Assembly (NCBI GenBank): GCA_020310875.1
Contig: CM035423.1
Location: 125,688,164-125,752,163 of the forward strand
Reading direction: 5' to 3'
Length of the DNA: 64,000 bases
From: Ceratopteris richardii
Taxonomy: Eukaryota > Streptophyta > Polypodiopsida > Polypodiales > Pteridaceae
Shown: one piece after another, positions 35,275 to 50,306 of the stretch
Layout: each line of letters starts with the position of its first letter
How positions within the stretch are numbered: the first letter of the stretch is position 1
Translations under genes and position numbers: made by a program
Notes under the pieces: model-generated
Databases searched by the model: none
What the model was told of the DNA's origin: nothing
The model's input: only the letters and a program-made list of their open reading frames with translations

Positions 35275-35440
35275 ACACGTCTCTCAATCTTCATTCACAA
35301 TCCATAGAGAATAATAAATTTAGCACAACAAGATATAAGAGAGTAAAATAGAGTATGCCCAAAAACAAGAAGCATGAGCAAGTTTTATTATCTGATCCAA
35401 ATTTTACAAATAGTTATGATCTGCGTTACAAATTCTATCA
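35275..35440 (-). mobile_element. Gypsy LTR fragment, inverted, with primer site
   Basis: Reverse complement matches 30240-30402. The primer site (TGGTATTAGAG) lies at about 35262-35272 and gag beyond it, so the order on the minus strand is LTR, primer site, gag. Integrase of an upstream unit ends at 35446, so two gypsy units share this LTR. Confidence 0.65.
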
Positions 35441-35445
35441 AGAAT

Positions 35446-36239
35446 TTACAAGGACCACCATGACATGGAGACATTTGTCAATCTTTTCCTAAAACCAAAT
35501 TTGATTTTAAAAGGCTTACTTTCAAAAAAAATATATAATTCTTTATAAATTCCAAGAGTCCCTTTTTGAAACTTTTGACATTTTTGTGCATGTTTAATGT
35601 TCTTCGTCATCTTTTTCAGGTGCAAATGCATGTTTTCAAGCATGTGTTTAGATACATCAACCTGATTTTGTGAATTAAAAAGTGAATGTGCTACCAAAGA
35701 ATTGTAGCCATACATTGCTTCAAAAGGTGTCACCGTAATAGACAAATTCCATTTACTATTATATGTATACTCAACCAAAGCCAAATACATAGTCCAATTG
35801 TTTTGCTTATCATTTATATACATATGTAACATATCCTCAAGCACCTGCTTATCCCTCTCCGTCTCACCATCAGTTTGAGGATGAAATGTAGTACTCACGT
35901 GTAATTTTGTTCCTATCGACTGAAATGTCGCTTTCCAAAAATTAGATGTAGACCTTGCATCTCTATAAGAAATTATACTTTTTTAGATATTCCACGCAAT
36001 CTGATTTTTATTTTATGAAAACTTTAGCAACATGCATAGTTGTATTAGTTTTCCTCATGGAAAGAAAATGTACCATCTTCATAAGAGGTCCCACAAGAAC
36101 AAAGATGGTACCACATCCACTTCTGGTTATAGGCAACTTTGTTATGAAATCCATAGAGATGGATTCCCATTTTGTATTAGGCACATCTAATGGTTTTGAC
36201 ATGCCAAGACTCATTTTGAATTTGGTCTTAACATGTTGA
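35446..36239 (-). pseudogene. Gypsy integrase remnant, inverted segment
   Basis: 36214-36008 reads KWESISMDFITKLPITRSG and MKMVHFLSMRKTNTTMHVA; 35898-35446 reads MSTTFHPQTDGETERDKQVL and VTPFEAMYGYNSLVAHS. The catalytic Glu region (DGETER) is kept. 150 codons are open in the second piece, the best preserved part of this pol copy. Confidence 0.78.
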
Positions 36240-38335
36240 CATTTCAGAAATCATTTCACATATCTCTTAATTTCATGTTCCATACACGATTAATAATATG
36301 AAGCTTTCACTTTAGCATAAGTCCTAGAAAAACCAAGGTGTGCAAAGAAAGGTGCATCATGTCAAGTCAGTTAGGAAGAATCGTTTCTTTCAAAATAGAT
36401 CTTGATTGGATACACGAACAAGAATTAGAATACAAATCATTATTTGTCAGATGAAATTTTCTTTGAAACATAGAACCTGGATTTGCATAGAAAAATTCAA
36501 GATTGCTACATAGTACAAAACTTCTTTTAGTTCATTTCTAATATCAAAATCAGAGGATATCTAGATATTGAACTGCATAAAGGTTTAGGACTCAAAGCAT
36601 CAACCACTTTATTTTCTTCTCCTACTAAATATTTAATATCAAAATCATATTCACTTAGCGATTCAATCCATCGTTTTTGTTTATTGTTAAGTTAAGGTTG
36701 AATAAAGATATATCTATGGCTTTGATGTTTCATTCTTAATTCAAACTTTGCTACAAGCCATAAGTGTCTCCAATGTTTAAGTGCATGAACACCTACAAGC
36801 ATTTCCAATTCATGTGTTGTATAATTTAATTCATATTTCCTTAATTTCCTTGTCTCATGAGCCACTGCCCTTCCTTCTTGTGAAAGTATATATCCAATTC
36901 ACTTGGACTAGCATCACATGCAACAAAAAATGGGTTTCCTAACTCGTATTTTTAGCACACAATTTTCAATAATTTTTTGCTTTAATTCTTCAAACACATT
37001 TTCAAACTCATCATTCCATGAAGTCTCTATTTTCCCTTGTTAATTCTATAAGAGAATTTCCAATTGTTGAAAATTACCTAATGTTTTCCCTCTCATATTG
37101 TGTCAAACCAAGGAAGCTTCTCACATCTCATACACATTTGGTTGTAGGCTATTCAATTATGGTTTTAACTTCCTTACAAACAACTCTCCCCAAATAAGTC
37201 ACTTCACCCTTGCCAAAAAACATTTACTCATCTTACCATATAGTTTATGCTCTCTAAGTTTTCTATAAATTCTTCCTACGATGCAATGTGTGTTCATCAT
37301 CATTCATATAATACATGAAACTATCGTCAAGAAATACTAAAAGAAACTCATTGAGATATTCATGAAACACATTATTCATTAGAGCCATAAATGTGGCAAG
37401 AGCATTTGTCAATCCAAAAGGCAAAACTAGGAACTCATAATGATCATTTCTTGTTCTAAAAGCGGTTTTGGTATGTCCTCAAACTTTACTCTAGTTTGAT
37501 GATATCCATATCATAAGTCAATTAGTGAATACTCTTGTGCCACTTAATTGACTTAGCAATTCATCTATGTGTGGAAGTGGATACTTGTTCTTAATGATTT
37601 TCTTATTCAATCCCCTTTAGTCAATAAAAAGTATGTATGAGTCATCTTTCTTTTTTTGAAACAAAACAAGTGCTCCCCAAGGTGAAACACTAGGCCTTAT
37701 CAATCCCTTGTTCAGTAGATCATTTACTTGGAGCTTTAGCTCTTTCAATTCATCAATATTGAACTTATAAGGTGCTCTAGAATAATGTTCAGTTCTTGTA
37801 TACTCATCTTAAAGTTTTGTGACATATTGAGGGAATTTTTCTTCTTTCTTCTTCTTATTAAGGTCATTCACGTAAACCAAATATGTCTCACAACCCTGCC
37901 AAATCCCCCCTAATCAACTTTATAGCAGAAATAGGAGAGAGCCCCAAATTACACTCTCCTACAAGATGATGTGCCTCCCCATCTATTTTCAAATTAAGGA
38001 TCCCACTTTTTCAATTAATCATGATCAATCCATACCAATGATTACACCACATTTTGTCATTTCAATTACATGGAAGGTACCCAAAAACTTATATTCACTT
38101 AATACAAAATCAAGATTCTCAATATAGCCTCAAGTATAATGTATTCTACCATTAGCCATCTATAGAGGTCTTTTGGTTTGCATCTCCATATGCAGTCCTA
38201 ACACCTCTACCAACTTATGCAAAAGGAAACAATTTGTACTACCGAAATCAATGAAGAAACTAAGATTATGTGAGGATATGTCCCCCTTATCTTAATCACT
38301 GATGCCCTTGAATGAGAAGAAATAGTCATGCTTTG
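36240..38335 (-). pseudogene. Gypsy protease, RT and RNase H remnant, inverted segment
   Basis: Minus-strand fragments include RNase H (ELNYTTHELEMLV type sequence near 36830-36780 and the CDASPSELD region near 36910), RT (FVSKKER or KPLF fragments, the FxDDS-type active-site region near 37340-37310) and protease (near 38250-37950). Numerous stops. In this copy protease and RT are separated by only about 90 bases, with no module Q. Confidence 0.65.
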
Positions 38336-38337
38336 AA

Positions 38338-39426
38338 TGTTGGAACATCAAGCATACACTATGCTTGATATGGATTTGATCTACCTCAAAATGTTCTCGT
38401 TTGGATTGCATCCAAAAAATATCTATTGGAAAGTTCTTTTACTTATGCTCATTTATTGTAGTTTTTTAAAAGCTTTTTTATGGATCATTTATCATTGTAA
38501 AGGCTTAGAGCTTTATACACGTAAAAGGCCAAAAGGAACAATAAATTCCATGGATTTGAGGTGGTTGACCTTGGCAATCAATGAATCAATCAATCACCTA
38601 AAAGTAGATCAAAGTAGATCTTCACTTTTCCTAGATGGTAGGAAACTGAACTGATTCTCTTCAACAACTAATCATGCCTTCATTTGAATTCAAAATCCAC
38701 TTGTAGAATTCTTGGAGCAATTCAAGAGTCTATATAAAGAACTTAAATCCTTTGTACATTACATGGAAGCAATACACATACACTTTTGGCCATCATTTTT
38801 TTGCTCCTTCATTTCTCTACATCATCTTCTTGATCAACTGTAAACTTGTAGAGGCTACTTCTCTCTCTATAGAGCCCCAAATTGGATGACTGATCATTCA
38901 TTTGATATATATTTATTTTCTAGTTTATGTTTACAAATGTTCAAAGCATTGGGTTTAGTAGATTTGGAGAAATCTACATTTCTCTATCTCGGGGTCTATC
39001 TCTGGACAACCCTGAAAAATAGGAGGTACCACTAATGAGTGTCAAGTTCATTCCAAAAGCATATTTTGCTTATTTCTTGTAATCTTGAGCATTCTATACA
39101 CTCAACCCTATGTGTAGCATTCCTCCAAAAGTATGGTTTGCAATTGTAATCATGCTGGCTGCTATGAGCATTTGAAGTTGATTATTTCATCCAAAGATAG
39201 CAAGTTTTTTGAGCTAGTCAATGTGCAAACCTATCTGTTTTGTATCCACTCTTTCTTCTTGATGCTCCAAAGTACATAATGGATTTTATTGCACTTATCA
39301 CATGCTTATAAGTCTGTTTGAGTCTCCATAAGCTAAAGGGCTAGTCTTTTGCTGGCTGGCTAGAATGAACTTCATCGCTTCACAACTCAGTTTTCTACCT
39401 CCTACAAGCTTCTCCAAGTTCTTTCA
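38338..39426 (+). mobile_element. Copia H 5' LTR
   Basis: Begins TGTTGGAACATC and ends TTCTTTCA, 1,089 bp, followed by TGGTATTAGACC (tRNA-Met-type primer site, 39428-39439) and gag. Contains tctatataaag near 38732 as TATA box candidate. Inserted in or next to the inverted gypsy pol. Confidence 0.65.
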
Positions 39427-39448
39427 GTGGTATTAGACCTAGATCAAG

Positions 39449-39970
39449 ATGGGTTACATCTTTCCCTCAATGATTGAGAAGCTTGATCGACACAACTATG
39501 TGGCTTGGAAAATCATAATGGAGGCCTATTTGCAAGATCAAAATCTTTATGGAATTGTTGCAGGTGATGAAGCTATGCCTATTCGAAGATCAAAAGGTGG
39601 ACCTACATGAGGAGACAGATAAGCTCACACGTTGGTGTGCAAGGGATGCTCAAGCAAGGTCATACATACAAAAGTCTATCTTTGAATTTCTATTACCACA
39701 TATTAGAGGATGCAAGACGTCTTAAGACACTTAGGATGCCCTACAGACTTTCTTTTCTGCTAGCACAAAGGGAAGGAAGAATCATCTTTGGAACGAGTTC
39801 AACCAGATGAAGAAGACACCTAAACAAACTCTCACAGAGTTAGTTACAAAGTTCAAGGAGGTTTCTAATCAATTGGAATCCATTGGAGGGCTCATTGAAC
39901 ATGAGGCCATCCTGTGGCAAAATCTCAATGGGATTAGAAGTGATAAGCAATGGCAATCTTTTACATCAAT
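39449..39970 (+). pseudogene. Copia H gag, truncated
   Basis: ATG 39449 opens MGYIFPSMIEKLDRHNYVAW and KIIMEAYLQDQNLYGIV, the DUF4219/UBN2-type gag start. After a frame slip near 39607 it continues DKLTRWCARDAQARSYIQKS and NHLWNEFNQMKKTPKQTL, then breaks off into gypsy sequence at about 39970. Related to copia F gag. No pol of this element is present. Confidence 0.7.
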
Positions 39971-39974
39971 CTTT

Positions 39975-40289
39975 CATTTTTGAAACAAAAAAGGTGATCC
40001 CCAATGTGAAATACTAAGTCTTATCAACCCCTTCTTCAATAGATCATGTAATTGGAGCTTTAGCTCTTTCAATTCATCAATGTTGAACCTATAAATTCCT
40101 CGATAGCAAGGTTCTCTTCATGGATAGAGGTTCTATAGCATGGTAAATTATTCTAGGAGGGGCCGTCCCTAGTAGATCATCAAGAAATACATCTCCAAAA
40201 TGATCTAAAAATTTTGTGACGTATTCAAGGATTTCTTCTCCTTTCCTATTCTCAAGAAGGCCATTCACATAAACCAAATATGTCTCATA
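39975..40289 (-). pseudogene. Gypsy RT N-terminal region, inverted segment
   Basis: Minus-strand translation: VYVNGLLENRKGEEILEYV, FGDVFLDDLLGTAPPRIIYH and further RT-connecting sequence. It matches the + strand copy at 56247-56560. It follows module Q on the same strand. Confidence 0.75.
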
Positions 40290-42640
<2,351 letters not shown>

Positions 42641-43142
42641 GCTTAGACTCTTGTAAACCCCATCTACTCTATGTAGATGGTCATCTTTGTGTGTTTTATA
42701 TTATAGAACGTCCCTTAAGAAGTCTCATGTGGGATCATCGCAAAGGAAGGAAACCATCTGAGTGGTGCCTACTATCTCCCATATACACTCTGCTTCCAAA
42801 CTATCACTCCCATCATATACAACATCATCAAAATGACCCAAGTCCATATGATGTATCCACTATGAGGTAATAATATGAAAAAGAAGTGTAGAGTGCCAAG
42901 CTAATAGGCTTGAGCATACCATAATGGAGATAATAAACCATAAAATCTTGTAAAATATAGAATAAAGTCCCATAAAAAGTGACTCAGAACCCATCTAGGA
43001 CTAAATGATAGATTTGTTGTTTTAACACTCCAGTTCTTCTGAACCTTGAGTGTGCTCACAAGTCATAGTTTAATCTAAACTACCTTGTGAATTATGTAAT
43101 TCCATCATCTATCTCATATGTAAGAATTTCTTGATAGAGCAT
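42641..43142 (+). repeat. Non-coding module Q, copy 2, left part
   Basis: Matches 32900-33398 closely. Cut at 43142 by copia B. The module continues at about 48081, but some 270 bases that copy 1 has between 33398 and 33668 are missing. Confidence 0.8.
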
Positions 43143-43374
43143 TGTTGATATATTTATGTAGTGATGTGTGTGAACACTCTAGGACTATCGGGACACTTTT
43201 TTCCCTCTTTAGGAGGTTTTTTTCCTCCGGCATGTACATATGCCTATTGCCCTAATGGGCTACTTATCTTTGTACATTCTAGTGGTAATAAATTTCAGCA
43301 TTGTGTGTTGTGCTCCAAGCTTCTTCTCCTTCCTTGTGTTGTTCGCATGCTTTCATAGACGTCTAACTCCAACA
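43143..43374 (+). mobile_element. Copia B 5' LTR
   Basis: 232 bp, TGTTGATATATT to CTAACTCCAACA. Short for a copia LTR. It provides the intact reference that shows how copia A was split. Confidence 0.88.
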
Positions 43375-43376
43375 AT

Positions 43377-43388
43377 TGGTACCAGAGC
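43377..43388 (+). other. Copia B primer-binding site
   Basis: TGGTACCAGAGC, one base from TGGTATCAGAGC, 2 bases after the LTR. Confidence 0.75.
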
Positions 43389-43673
43389 AAGTCGCCGCTT
43401 CATATAGGCATTGTCTACACCCCTCCGGTTGCAGTCTCAGAATCGCATGAAATTTGGTAAGCATACTTAGGGTGTTTCAGCCTCCAAACACACTATAGCA
43501 GTGCTTGTGCATGCTATTTCATCTTTTTGTACCAAAGGTATATACCAGTTTTGGTTCACCAGTATAAGCATCTCAAAGTCTTCTACAAGTTTAGCAAAAT
43601 TTGTCTAGGTAGTTCTATTCAACTTTTTGAGATACAGTCAATTTTCTACATCAAGGTATTTTAGTCACCGGCC

Positions 43674-44573
43674 ATGGCTGAAAGCAGTGATGTATTCCGT
43701 ATGTTGGCTGTTGAGGATAATTTGGATGGTACAAACTATTCATTATGGGCTTATATGATGTGTCATGTATTGGTTGCAAAAGGACCATGGAATATTGTGC
43801 ACGGTTCTGAAAGATGTCCTTTTACACCGAAAAATACAAGTACTGCAAACACAGGTGCTAGAGCTGATGGAGATCGTGTTGAAGATGATGATATTCTTCA
43901 AATTCTTGTTTATGCTGCTGTTTTTGTTGCGCCTACTACAGAGAAAATTTGTTGGGATGTCTGAGATGCTCAGGCACATGCATTGATAGCTTTGCCTGTC
44001 AAACGTGCCATTATTCCTCACATTCACTCTTGCAGAACAGCCAAGGATGCTTGGGATACACTTACCATATTGTACCAGGCTAGTAATGAGGCTCGTGTTG
44101 CTTATCTCCGAAAACAATTGGAGAGTGAGCACATGAATGAAGGTGATTCTATGGATAGTTTTCTCACAAAGATCAAGGATTTGAAAGAAGGGTTGATTTT
44201 TGCTGATGAAGTTATACTAGATAGCTCACTTGTGCAGACCGTTCTAAATGGTCTGCCTGACTCATATCAGAGTTTTGCTTCTACTCTTCATTTGATGATG
44301 AAAGGCAATCCAAATGCCTTGTCATGTGAGGAGTTAGTATTTGTTCTATTGCAAGAAGACCAGTCTAGGCAGAACATGTCTATTATGCACGTTGCAGATC
44401 AAGCTTTCCTGGCTAGTCAGAAGGGCAAAGGTAAATGGAGCTCTTCTATTAGTAAGCAAAAATCTGCAAATGTTGCACATTCGAAGAAGGAAGACAAAGA
44501 TGAGAAGAAATCAGAAAAGCAAAAACTGTTTTGCAAATATTGTAAAGCAAATGATCATGTCATCAAGAGTTAA
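43674..44573 (+). pseudogene. Copia B gag
   Basis: ATG 43674 opens MAESSDVFRMLAVEDNLDG, TNYSLWAYMMCHVLVAKG (gag N-terminal motif with NY-x-x-W), then, after an in-frame TGA near 43962 (CGA in origin), the UBN2-type body AKDAWDTLTILYQASNEAR and LKEGLIFADEVILDSSLVQ. It ends with CKYCKANDHVIKS, a zinc knuckle missing its last Cys because of a small deletion that also shifts the frame. This is the only gag N-terminus of the family in the window. Confidence 0.82.
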
Positions 44574-44579
44574 ACTGGC

Positions 44580-45350
44580 TGCTAAAGAGGCAAAGAAGAA
44601 AGAGGCTAGAATGGTTGTTGCAGAGGCCTCTACACCAAAAACAGAGTCAAATAATCTTATGTAAGAAGAAGAGTGGGTGTTTACTATTGTTTGCAGTTTT
44701 GACCCATCTTCTCATGAGCACTGCAAGTCTATAGTAGACTCAGATGTTTGGTACTTTGATAGTGGGGCAACCAAACATATTACCTCGCAGCATAGTTTCT
44801 TGTCTTCACTCGAGCCTGCCCCTACAAGGATACTGTTACTTGTGGCAACAACTCCTCCTAACCTATTATGGGAGTTGGTAAGATCATTTTGACTACTGCA
44901 TGGTAGTTTTTTCACTTTGTCAGATGCTTTCTTTGTGCCAGGGATCAAGAGAAATTTGTTATCAATTTCTACATTAGCCAAGGTTGGCTAGGTTGTGAAA
45001 TTTGTTGATGACAAATGTACAATTCATGATCTATCAAATGGCAATGTCATTGCTGCTTCTGGCATTTTATGTCGTGGGTTGTATAAGCTCATAGACTATG
45101 AAAGATCTATAAATGATTTGGCATGTGTAGTACATGATTCTCAGGCTATGTCAGATGCAAAGCTTTGGCATGCACGCTTTGGTCATCAAAATTTTGCTAG
45201 TTTGCTATGCCTGTAGAAATCTGAAATGGTGTCCTCTTTGCCCAAACTTGAGGCACCCGATAAACATGTATGTGAAGGCTTTATTTTGGGGAAAATGCAG
45301 CGTTCTTCCTTTCCAAAAGATGGTTCAATTTGGGCTACTTAGAAATTGCA
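44580..45350 (+). pseudogene. Copia B protease and GAG-pre-integrase region
   Basis: 44677-44892 contains WYFDSGATKHITSQHSFLSS, the complete aspartic protease active site. A second frame from 44995 gives KFVDDKCTIHDLSNGNV and LWHARFGHQNFASLL, the start of the H-H-C-C domain. TAG stops at 45214-45216 and a frame slip near 44890 break the protein. Confidence 0.78.
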
Positions 45351-46100
45351 GCTTGTATATAGTGATGTCTGTGGTCCTATGCAGACACCTTCTTTTGGGA
45401 ACTATCTTTACTTCGTGACCTTCATCAATGATTTTTCCAGGCATGCATGGGTAATCCATTGAACGCGAATTCCGAAGTGTTTATGTGCTTCAAACAGTTT
45501 CTGGTTTTGGCTGAAAATCTGCCCGCATGTAAAATGGGCATCCTACGTTTTGATCGAGAAGGGGAATATATGTCTTGTGACTTTAATGCATTTCTAGCTG
45601 AACGTGGGATAAAATATTAGTGTACAGTGCCATATACACCTCAACACAATGGAATTGCTGAATGAAAGAACAGGTCACTCATGGAGATGGCAACGTGTAT
45701 GGTCAAAGTTAGGCTTTACCTCATAGTTTCTAGCTTGAGGCTGTTATGTGTGCAACATATGTACTGAATAGGTGTCCCACTAAAGCGCTACAGTCTATCA
45801 CTCCATATGAGGATTAGCATGGTTGCAAGCCATCTGTTTCTCATCTGCGTTGGTTGTTTGGCGTATGCATTAGTGCCTGAGCAACATCGCAAGACTAAAT
45901 GCATTTTGGTTAGCCATGATGTTGTTTTTGTGGAAGATGCTATTCAGCCATTGCTTTCATGTATTAAGGAGACATTTGTTAGCTCCAAAGACATGTATGA
46001 TACTTTGTTGCCTCTTTTTACAAGTTGACAGTCTAGTCTGGTCCTAATAAGGCAACTTCTCAGACTTTGCAAGTTTCAAGGGATGATGCAGATCATTCCA
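45351..46100 (+). pseudogene. Copia B integrase, decayed
   Basis: Fragments only: DVCGPMQTPSFGN, FVTFINDFSRHAWV (the catalytic-region Asp pair reads N-D), TVPYTPQHNGIAE followed by a stop in place of Arg, and CLAYALVPEQHRK. Deletions near 45450 and 45860. Inactive. Confidence 0.75.
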
Positions 46101-47850
46101 TTTCTGATGTAGATTTACATGATGCACTTGTTGAGAGAGCTGATATTGAGCAGGAAAAAACTATGCCAAAATGGTTGGTGTAGACCTTGCGTGACAACAA
46201 ATTAGATGCACCTCTATCATATTGTACTCGGTCAGGCTCTCATAGTGCCTCTTTTGCATCACATTGCTATGCTATGGCTGCCTCTAGTCTCTGTGATGAG
46301 AATGAACCTGTTTCGTTTGATGAAGCATAAAATTCTGAACATTGGATGGCTACAATGCAATATGAATATGATGCTATCATGAAAAATGGTATCTGGTCTT
46401 TATGTGACTTGCCTCCTGGCAAGAAGGCCATTGGAACTAAGTGGGTATACAAGCTAAAGTGTAAACCTGATAGAACAGTTGAAAAATAAAAGCTAGGCTT
46501 GTTGCAAAGGGTTATGCACAGGAAAGAGGCATTGAATTTGATGAAACCTTTGCTCCTACTTGCCGAATGACTATTGTTTGTAGCATCTGTGCACTTGCAG
46601 CTCATCATGGTTGGAATGTACATCAATTCGACATTAGAATAGAATTTCTGAATGGTAACTTGCATGATGAAGTGTATGTTTTTCAGCCCCGTGGCTTTGT
46701 GCAAAATGGGCATGAAAACCAGGTGTGCAGGTTAAAGAAGCCATTGTATGGTTTAAAGCAAGCACCACGTGCTTGGTATGAAAAGATACATGCCTATCTC
46801 ATTGCACATGGTTTTGAGAGCAGTCCAACTGAAAGCACCTTATATGTTAAGTGTGCTAATGATGTGCTTCTGATCATTGCGGTGTATGTTGATGATATGC
46901 TGCTCACTGGTCCTCATGACATGAAGATTGCTGATTTTAAGGCTGATTTGCATGCCTCATTTGAGATGTTTGATTTGGGGCATTTGCATCACTATTTGGG
47001 AATTAATTTTATGCAGGTTCATGGTGGAATGGCTTTGTGTCAAATGAAATATATTGACACATTATTGCAGTGTTTTGGCCTTGAATATTGTAAGCCTATT
47101 GCCACTCCTATGGAGACAGGTTTACAATTGAGTCTTCATGATGCTAGAGATGCATTTGATGCTATTCTCTATCAACAGGTTGTTGGATGCTTAATTTATT
47201 TATGCATTACTCGCCCAGATACTCAGTTTGTTGTCTCGCAAATGAGCAGGTCTATGCATTGCCTAGGTGTCAAGCATTGGCAGGAGGTTAAGTGCATCTT
47301 TCGCTACTTAAGTGGTACCCGGCTACTTGAATTGTTTTATCCCGAGCGGGGATCATTAACTCCACATTTGCATGCTTTTTCTAACAATGATTGGGCTGGT
47401 TGTTATGACACTCATGTGTCCACCAATGGCTTTTGCTTCATGCTTGGTAGCTCATGTATATCTTGGTTGAGCAAGAAGAAGCCTACTATGGCCACTTCGA
47501 GTTGTGAGGCTGAGTATAGGGTAGCTTTCACAGCGACTGTTGAGTGTGTGTGGCTCAGATGCCTTATGGATGATTTGGGTGTTGGTCACTCTTCTGCCAC
47601 CATCATCTTCACTCACAATTAGAGCGCATTGGTAGTTGCAAGGAACCTTGTGTTCCATGCTCGCACCAAGCACATTGAGGTGCATTATCATTATGTTAGG
47701 GAGAGGTTCTCTGCTAGGGAGATCAGCTTGGCATATGTGCCCATGCAAGAAAACATTGCAGACCCGAAGGCTCAACCTAGGGAAAAGTTTGAAGCTTTTT
47801 GCAAAGCTTTTGGCTTACTTCCTTTTGTGGACTGATTCCACATAGCTTGG
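46101..47850 (+). pseudogene. Copia B reverse transcriptase and RNase H
   Basis: The best frame runs 46567-47622: LNGNLHDEVYVFQPRGFVQ, YGLKQAPRAWYEKIHAYL, catalytic AVYVDDMLLTG and the RNase H part SNNDWAGCYDTHVSTN and SSCEAEYRVAFTATVE. The first acidic residue of RNase H has changed (SNND instead of SDSD). After a stop at 47623, HARTKHIEVHYHYVRE and LAYVPMQENIAD remain. Upstream frames (WMATMQYEYDAIMKN) are broken at 46490. Confidence 0.82.
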
Positions 47851-47900
47851 CACTTCCTTATATATGAGTGTCAGCTCCTTGTTCACCGCATCACTCCCAC

Positions 47901-47908
47901 AGGGGATT
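47901..47908 (+). other. Copia B polypurine tract
   Basis: AGGGGATT directly before the 3' LTR. Confidence 0.65.
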
Positions 47909-48068
47909 TGTTGATATATTTAGGTAGTGATGTGTGTGAACATTCGAGGACTGCCGGGGCACTTTTTTCCCTCTTTAGGAGGTTTTTTCCCCCAACTTGT
48001 ATATATGCCTATTTCCCTAATGGGCTACTTATCTTTGTACATTCTAGTGGTAATACATTTCAGCATTG
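47909..48068 (+). mobile_element. Copia B 3' LTR, truncated
   Basis: Matches the first 160 bases of the 5' LTR and stops at cagcattg, where the 5' LTR goes on for another 72 bases. Confidence 0.85.
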
Positions 48069-48791
48069 CTCCATTATTCTCTTATGAGGAAATTATGTTT
48101 TCCTTCCTTTTTTCTCTTTCAAAGAATGAGAGCTAAAGTGAGACCTCTAAGCTAAGGTGAGATCTCTCTTTGATCTTCGAGCTAATTCACACTTTCTCCT
48201 TTTCTTTAAAGAGAATCTTTATGAATTCATTTGCTCATCTCTTCCATAAACTAATACATAATCCTTCATTACCTACATTCCTATGAAGATGGAGAACAAA
48301 TATCCCAATAAAAATGAAAGTTTATGTGGTGAAGAGTGGAGAAAATAAACTCCTTCTTAGAGTCAAAGCCCTGTACTAAAATTGTCAACAATGATGTGAC
48401 CAGATACCATAATACACAGATGTGTATCCATACTAAAGAAACTATCTCTGCTAACCATCTTGTGCATATGGATCTATGTGATCCATCCACACTTATGGAA
48501 TTATCCTTCTTGATAATTATAAAGTGAGTATGTGATATCAATGGAGATAAAATCACCCATCACATACTATTGGAAGAATGAATCTTCCATAAATTATGAA
48601 GGATAACACCAAACCATAAGGAGATGTCTCCTAAGAGCTCTTCTCTAATCTAGTGAGACATGCCCCCATGAATGATGAGTCCTTTTCTACCTAGCTAGAG
48701 AAGAAGAGTGCTCAAAGGGAAGTCCTTTCCACTATTCCATACAAGTGGAACCTTCTTCCAATTCATCATGTCATACCTACACTAAACCTAA

Positions 48792-48839
<48 letters not shown>

Positions 48840-50306
48840 ATGGAATATGTAGGTGGATTCAAATGAATCCTATATCCTTGAACTATTTTAGTTTGGTTCT
48901 AGTCAACACATGGCGATGGATATCCCTTTTTGTTCCAAACTAATCAGTTCCTAGGTACTAATTCTAAGTATAAGTACCTCTCTCTAGATCTCGACATACA
49001 TATATGTATTGGGTAACCCACATATTCTTTACAAAGGGATCTATGCTCTAATCCTAGAGCTAGTGCCATGATTATGGCCTTTCTAACTGTTACTCAAATC
49101 AGATAAGCACCCGTGGATGCTCTCTCATGACACCCATCTCTATGATTCCATCGAAATGGTTTCCTTACTAGTTTAGCAAAAAGGCTTCACTACTTTCTCA
49201 AGTGATCAGCATCAATGAAAGTAGTCACTCTTTGGGTATTCCTCATAATACCACATAGTCTCCTAATTATATCATGAGACTCTTTTGAAGGTAAGTAAAC
49301 CTTTAGTACATTGGAGAAAATCATAAATGTATCCTAAAACCTATAGGATTGCTTGCGGACATTCCTAATGGTGAAGGTATATCTCCTTCCCCTTAGCAAT
49401 ACTATGATCTAAATCCATAAAGATTATGTGTAGGGATCCAATTACTAATAAAGTTGCCTTATTAATGATGCTATGATAGTAATAAATCCATTAAGTACAT
49501 GTGTACAAGCATACTTACAACTTATTGATGTTTTTAGAGAAGGCATGTTAGCATGCCATAACATTCTTACCTAAAGGTAAATGCGTATATAATGCCATGA
49601 GGTGGGAAAAAATTTGATAGCATTTCCCCAAGGAAGTGCAGTTCCAAAAAATCTTAACCATAATATGAATCATAAGGCCTTGTGAGCCATTGGCACACAT
49701 GCCATTTGCTATAAACTAGGGCTTGGAAAGCTCATGGCATGCAAGCTGTATACTCAAATATGAACTCTCGAACTTGCAAAAACATAAAGTGCCAGCAACC
49801 ACATCTTGCTTACATAGCCTTGTATTTCCCACCATTATTTGTCCTATAAACCACCAAAAGTGTACACCTAGCAAGTTGATCCATACTTTTAGAGTTAAAA
49901 AAATGACCAAATTTGATGTATTCATTCCAATCCATTCATGTACATATAGAATATGCCAAAATATAAACCATGATGCTTAAAAACATAAGTCATGATGCAA
50001 TAATACTGATGTTAGGGTCCAAATCCTTTTGCTATTGTAAGTCACTTGAGACCATGCTCCACTTCCAAGTCACACAGAATTGACCTGTGGTTCGCCGCCC
50101 AACAATGCCTTAGTCATCTTCCTTCTATGAGATGCTACTCTATTGTATGAATATCAAGTGAGATAAAAAAACTCCCCTGTAAGAGACTTTGTCTTCTTTC
50201 TTCTACCAAATGGTATAAGTATCCAATTGATGCCAAGTGGCATCCTTCTTCAAAAGGTGAGTCACACCCAATGAATCTCATATGATATGAGACATATCTA
50301 GTTTAT
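48069..50306 (+). repeat. Non-coding module Q, copy 2, right part
   Basis: First 700 bases match 33668-34369. After a (GT)n(TA)n tract the rest matches the reverse complement of 41756-40290. This copy shows the uninterrupted order of the module. No gene. Ends against the copia F target duplication TTTAT. Confidence 0.8.
48793..48838. repeat. (GT)n(TA)n compound microsatellite
   Basis: About 10 GT units then about 12 TA units, at the module Q position where copy 1 carries the long (TA)n tracts. Confidence 0.95.

Larger units (their letters stand above)
43143..48068 (+). mobile_element. Copia B: near full-length Ty1/copia element, 3' LTR truncated
   Basis: 5' LTR 43143-43374, primer site, gag, protease, integrase, RT, RNase H, polypurine tract and 160 of 232 bp of the 3' LTR. 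Same family as copia A. Many stops and small deletions, chiefly in integrase. The target duplication cannot be tested because the right end was deleted together with adjoining module Q sequence. Confidence 0.88.
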
